This document shows positions 63,071 through 64,000 of a DNA stretch of 64,000 nt, piece after piece. The first letter of the stretch is position 1; the number at the start of each line of letters is the position of its first letter. The position numbers and the translations under genes are program-made. Source of the stretch: UMGS1519 sp050951095 (GTDB taxonomy: Bacteria; Actinomycetota; Coriobacteriia; Coriobacteriales; Eggerthellaceae). The notes beneath the pieces were generated by a model. That model had not been told where the DNA came from, did no database searches, and saw only the letters and a list, made by a program, of their open reading frames with translations. The DNA is taken from contig JBMNIQ010000006.1 of assembly GCA_050951095.1 (NCBI GenBank), forward strand, positions 1-64,000, written 5' to 3'.

Positions 63071-63098
63071 AGTATACTCAAGCAAGAACAGGTTTCAA
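63071..63098 (-). promoter_or_regulatory. Promoter of the ilv leader
   Basis: Minus-strand TTGAAA (63093-63098) and TATACT (63071-63076), 16-bp spacing. Start of transcription would be near 63064, giving a leader of about 400 nt before ilvD. Confidence 0.7.
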
Positions 63099-63171
63099 GG
63101 CAGTTAACACATTTCGCCAGAAACCCGTCATATGGGGCATAACCGGCGCCGAAACACACTGTCGCTTGCGT

Positions 63172-64000
63172 TTACAGTGCAGCCAGAATCGTTTCCATCA
63201 GTCGGCTGAAATCCGCTTCGCGCGTCTTTGCGACATCCATGACCTCGTCGGAATTCGGATCCGCGCCCGCAACGCCGCATGCCATGTTCGACACCAGCGA
63301 CATGCCCAGCACGCGCATGCCCATGTGACGGGCCACGATGACCTCCTCCACCACGCTCATGGCAACGGTGTCGGCGCCCCACGATGCGAACATGCGAATC
63401 TCCGCGGGAGTCTCGAAACTCGGGCCCAACAGCCCCAGGTACACGCCCCGCTGCATACAGATGCCCAGCTTCTCGCCGCACTGCGCCGCAAGCGCAACAA
63501 GCTGCGGGTCGAACGCGTCCAGCATGGGGACGAAGCGGGGGGCCAGACGGTCTGCGTCGACGCCCACCAGCGGATTCGTGCCCGTGAAGTTGATCTGGTC
63601 CGTCATGATGCAGAAATCGCCGACGCGGTACGTCGGGTTGATGGCGCCCGCCGCATTCGTGGTGATGAGCGTATCGATGCCGCACAGCGCCATGAGCCAG
63701 ATGGGGAACGCCACCTGCTGCGGCGTGTTTCCCTCGTACTTGTGCAGGCGCCCCTGCATGCACAGCACGCGCCGGTCCGTGCCGGGCACAGTGCCCAGCA
63801 CGAAGCGTCCCACATGGCCCACGGCCGTGGACACCTTCATATGGGGGACCTCGGCGAACGGAAGGAAGCGCGCATCCTGCAGGCTCTCGGCAAACGGGTT
63901 CAGACCGCTGCCCAGCACAACGCCCGCCACCGGCTTGTCCTCGCCGATGAATGCGCGAAGCACCGGCTTCGCTTCTTCCAGATCCTCAACCAGTGTTTCC
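63172..64000 (-). CDS. Purine nucleoside phosphorylase, 5' end beyond the window
   Basis: The frame is open to the window edge; the GTG at 63963 is not the start because upstream codons (VEDLEEAKPVLRAF) continue it. Family 2 (trimeric) motifs: VVLGSGLNPFAESL, MQGRLHKYEGN, TTNAAGAINPTYRVGD, LLGPSFETPAEIRM, and MSVVEEVIVARHMG. It cleaves purine nucleosides with phosphate to base and ribose-1-phosphate. It is upstream of, and transcribed toward, the ilv leader, which has its own promoter. Confidence 0.93.
   Translation of the reverse strand, partial: ETLVEDLEEAKPVLRAFIGEDKPVAGVVLGSGLNPFAESLQDARFLPFAEVPHMKVSTAVGHVGRFVLGTVPGTDRRVLCMQGRLHKYEGNTPQQVAFPIWLMALCGIDTLITTNAAGAINPTYRVGDFCIMTDQINFTGTNPLVGVDADRLAPRFVPMLDAFDPQLVALAAQCGEKLGICMQRGVYLGLLGPSFETPAEIRMFASWGADTVAMSVVEEVIVARHMGMRVLGMSLVSNMACGVAGADPNSDEVMDVAKTREADFSRLMETILAAL

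Overview
The window is a high-GC bacterial chromosome segment that fits a Coriobacteriia (Actinobacteria) gut-type anaerobe, probably of the Eggerthellaceae/Slackia kind. The indications are a primary sigma factor with a Lys/Ala-rich N-terminal extension, a membrane-bound [NiFe] uptake hydrogenase, multi-cluster ferredoxin-like proteins, a DUF1461 membrane protein next to gltX, and many GTG/TTG starts. This assignment is inferred from gene content only. No CRISPR array, insertion sequence, prophage or replication origin was seen.

Region 1 to 16.4 kb (nearly all minus strand) is a cell-surface polymer locus. A TagG/TagH-like ABC exporter and TagD (CDP-glycerol synthesis) precede a TagF-LicD fusion. 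Next come a TarI-like cytidylyltransferase, a GatD-like polyol-phosphate dehydrogenase and a GatZ/KbaZ-like protein. Further LicD phosphotransferases, an acyltransferase and two broken GT2 glycosyltransferases complete the locus. Taken together the genes suggest a teichoic-acid-like polymer decorated from two CDP-polyols: CDP-glycerol and a possibly undescribed CDP-hexitol derived from fructose-6-P by way of tagatose-6-P. This is the most interesting proposal in the window.

Region 16.5 to 38 kb is mostly housekeeping: phosphohexomutase, tRNA-Asn, sirtuin, an RlmKL fusion with a degenerate RlmL half and long disordered tails, RpoD, PriA/MetK, a DUF1461 protein, GltX, a four-cluster Fe-S protein, a hotdog thioesterase, Mfd, Nth and a Cof-type phosphatase.

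Region 38 to 43 kb is the hyaABC hydrogenase operon. A terminator-like hairpin separates it from a small membrane protein and the maturation protease HyaD. A 480-bp upstream region carries palindromes that could bind a Crp/Fnr-type regulator.

Region 43 to 50 kb holds PheA, then an operon of a pseudo-AAA protein, an Rrf2 Fe-S regulator and an Fe-S-less MutY-like glycosylase, then tRNA-Asp, an HAD-IB phosphatase and a DUF697 protein. Region 49.6 to 55.6 kb is the elongasome operon mreB-mreC-mreD-mrdA-rodA. Region 55.7 to 63.1 kb carries branched-chain amino-acid synthesis (ilvD-ilvB-ilvN-ilvC, and leuA with a frameshift) behind a T-box-like leader. The window ends inside a purine nucleoside phosphorylase gene.

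Reading-frame breaks occur in three genes (two GT2 genes and leuA). They may be true pseudogenes or sequencing errors, and this cannot be decided from the sequence alone.
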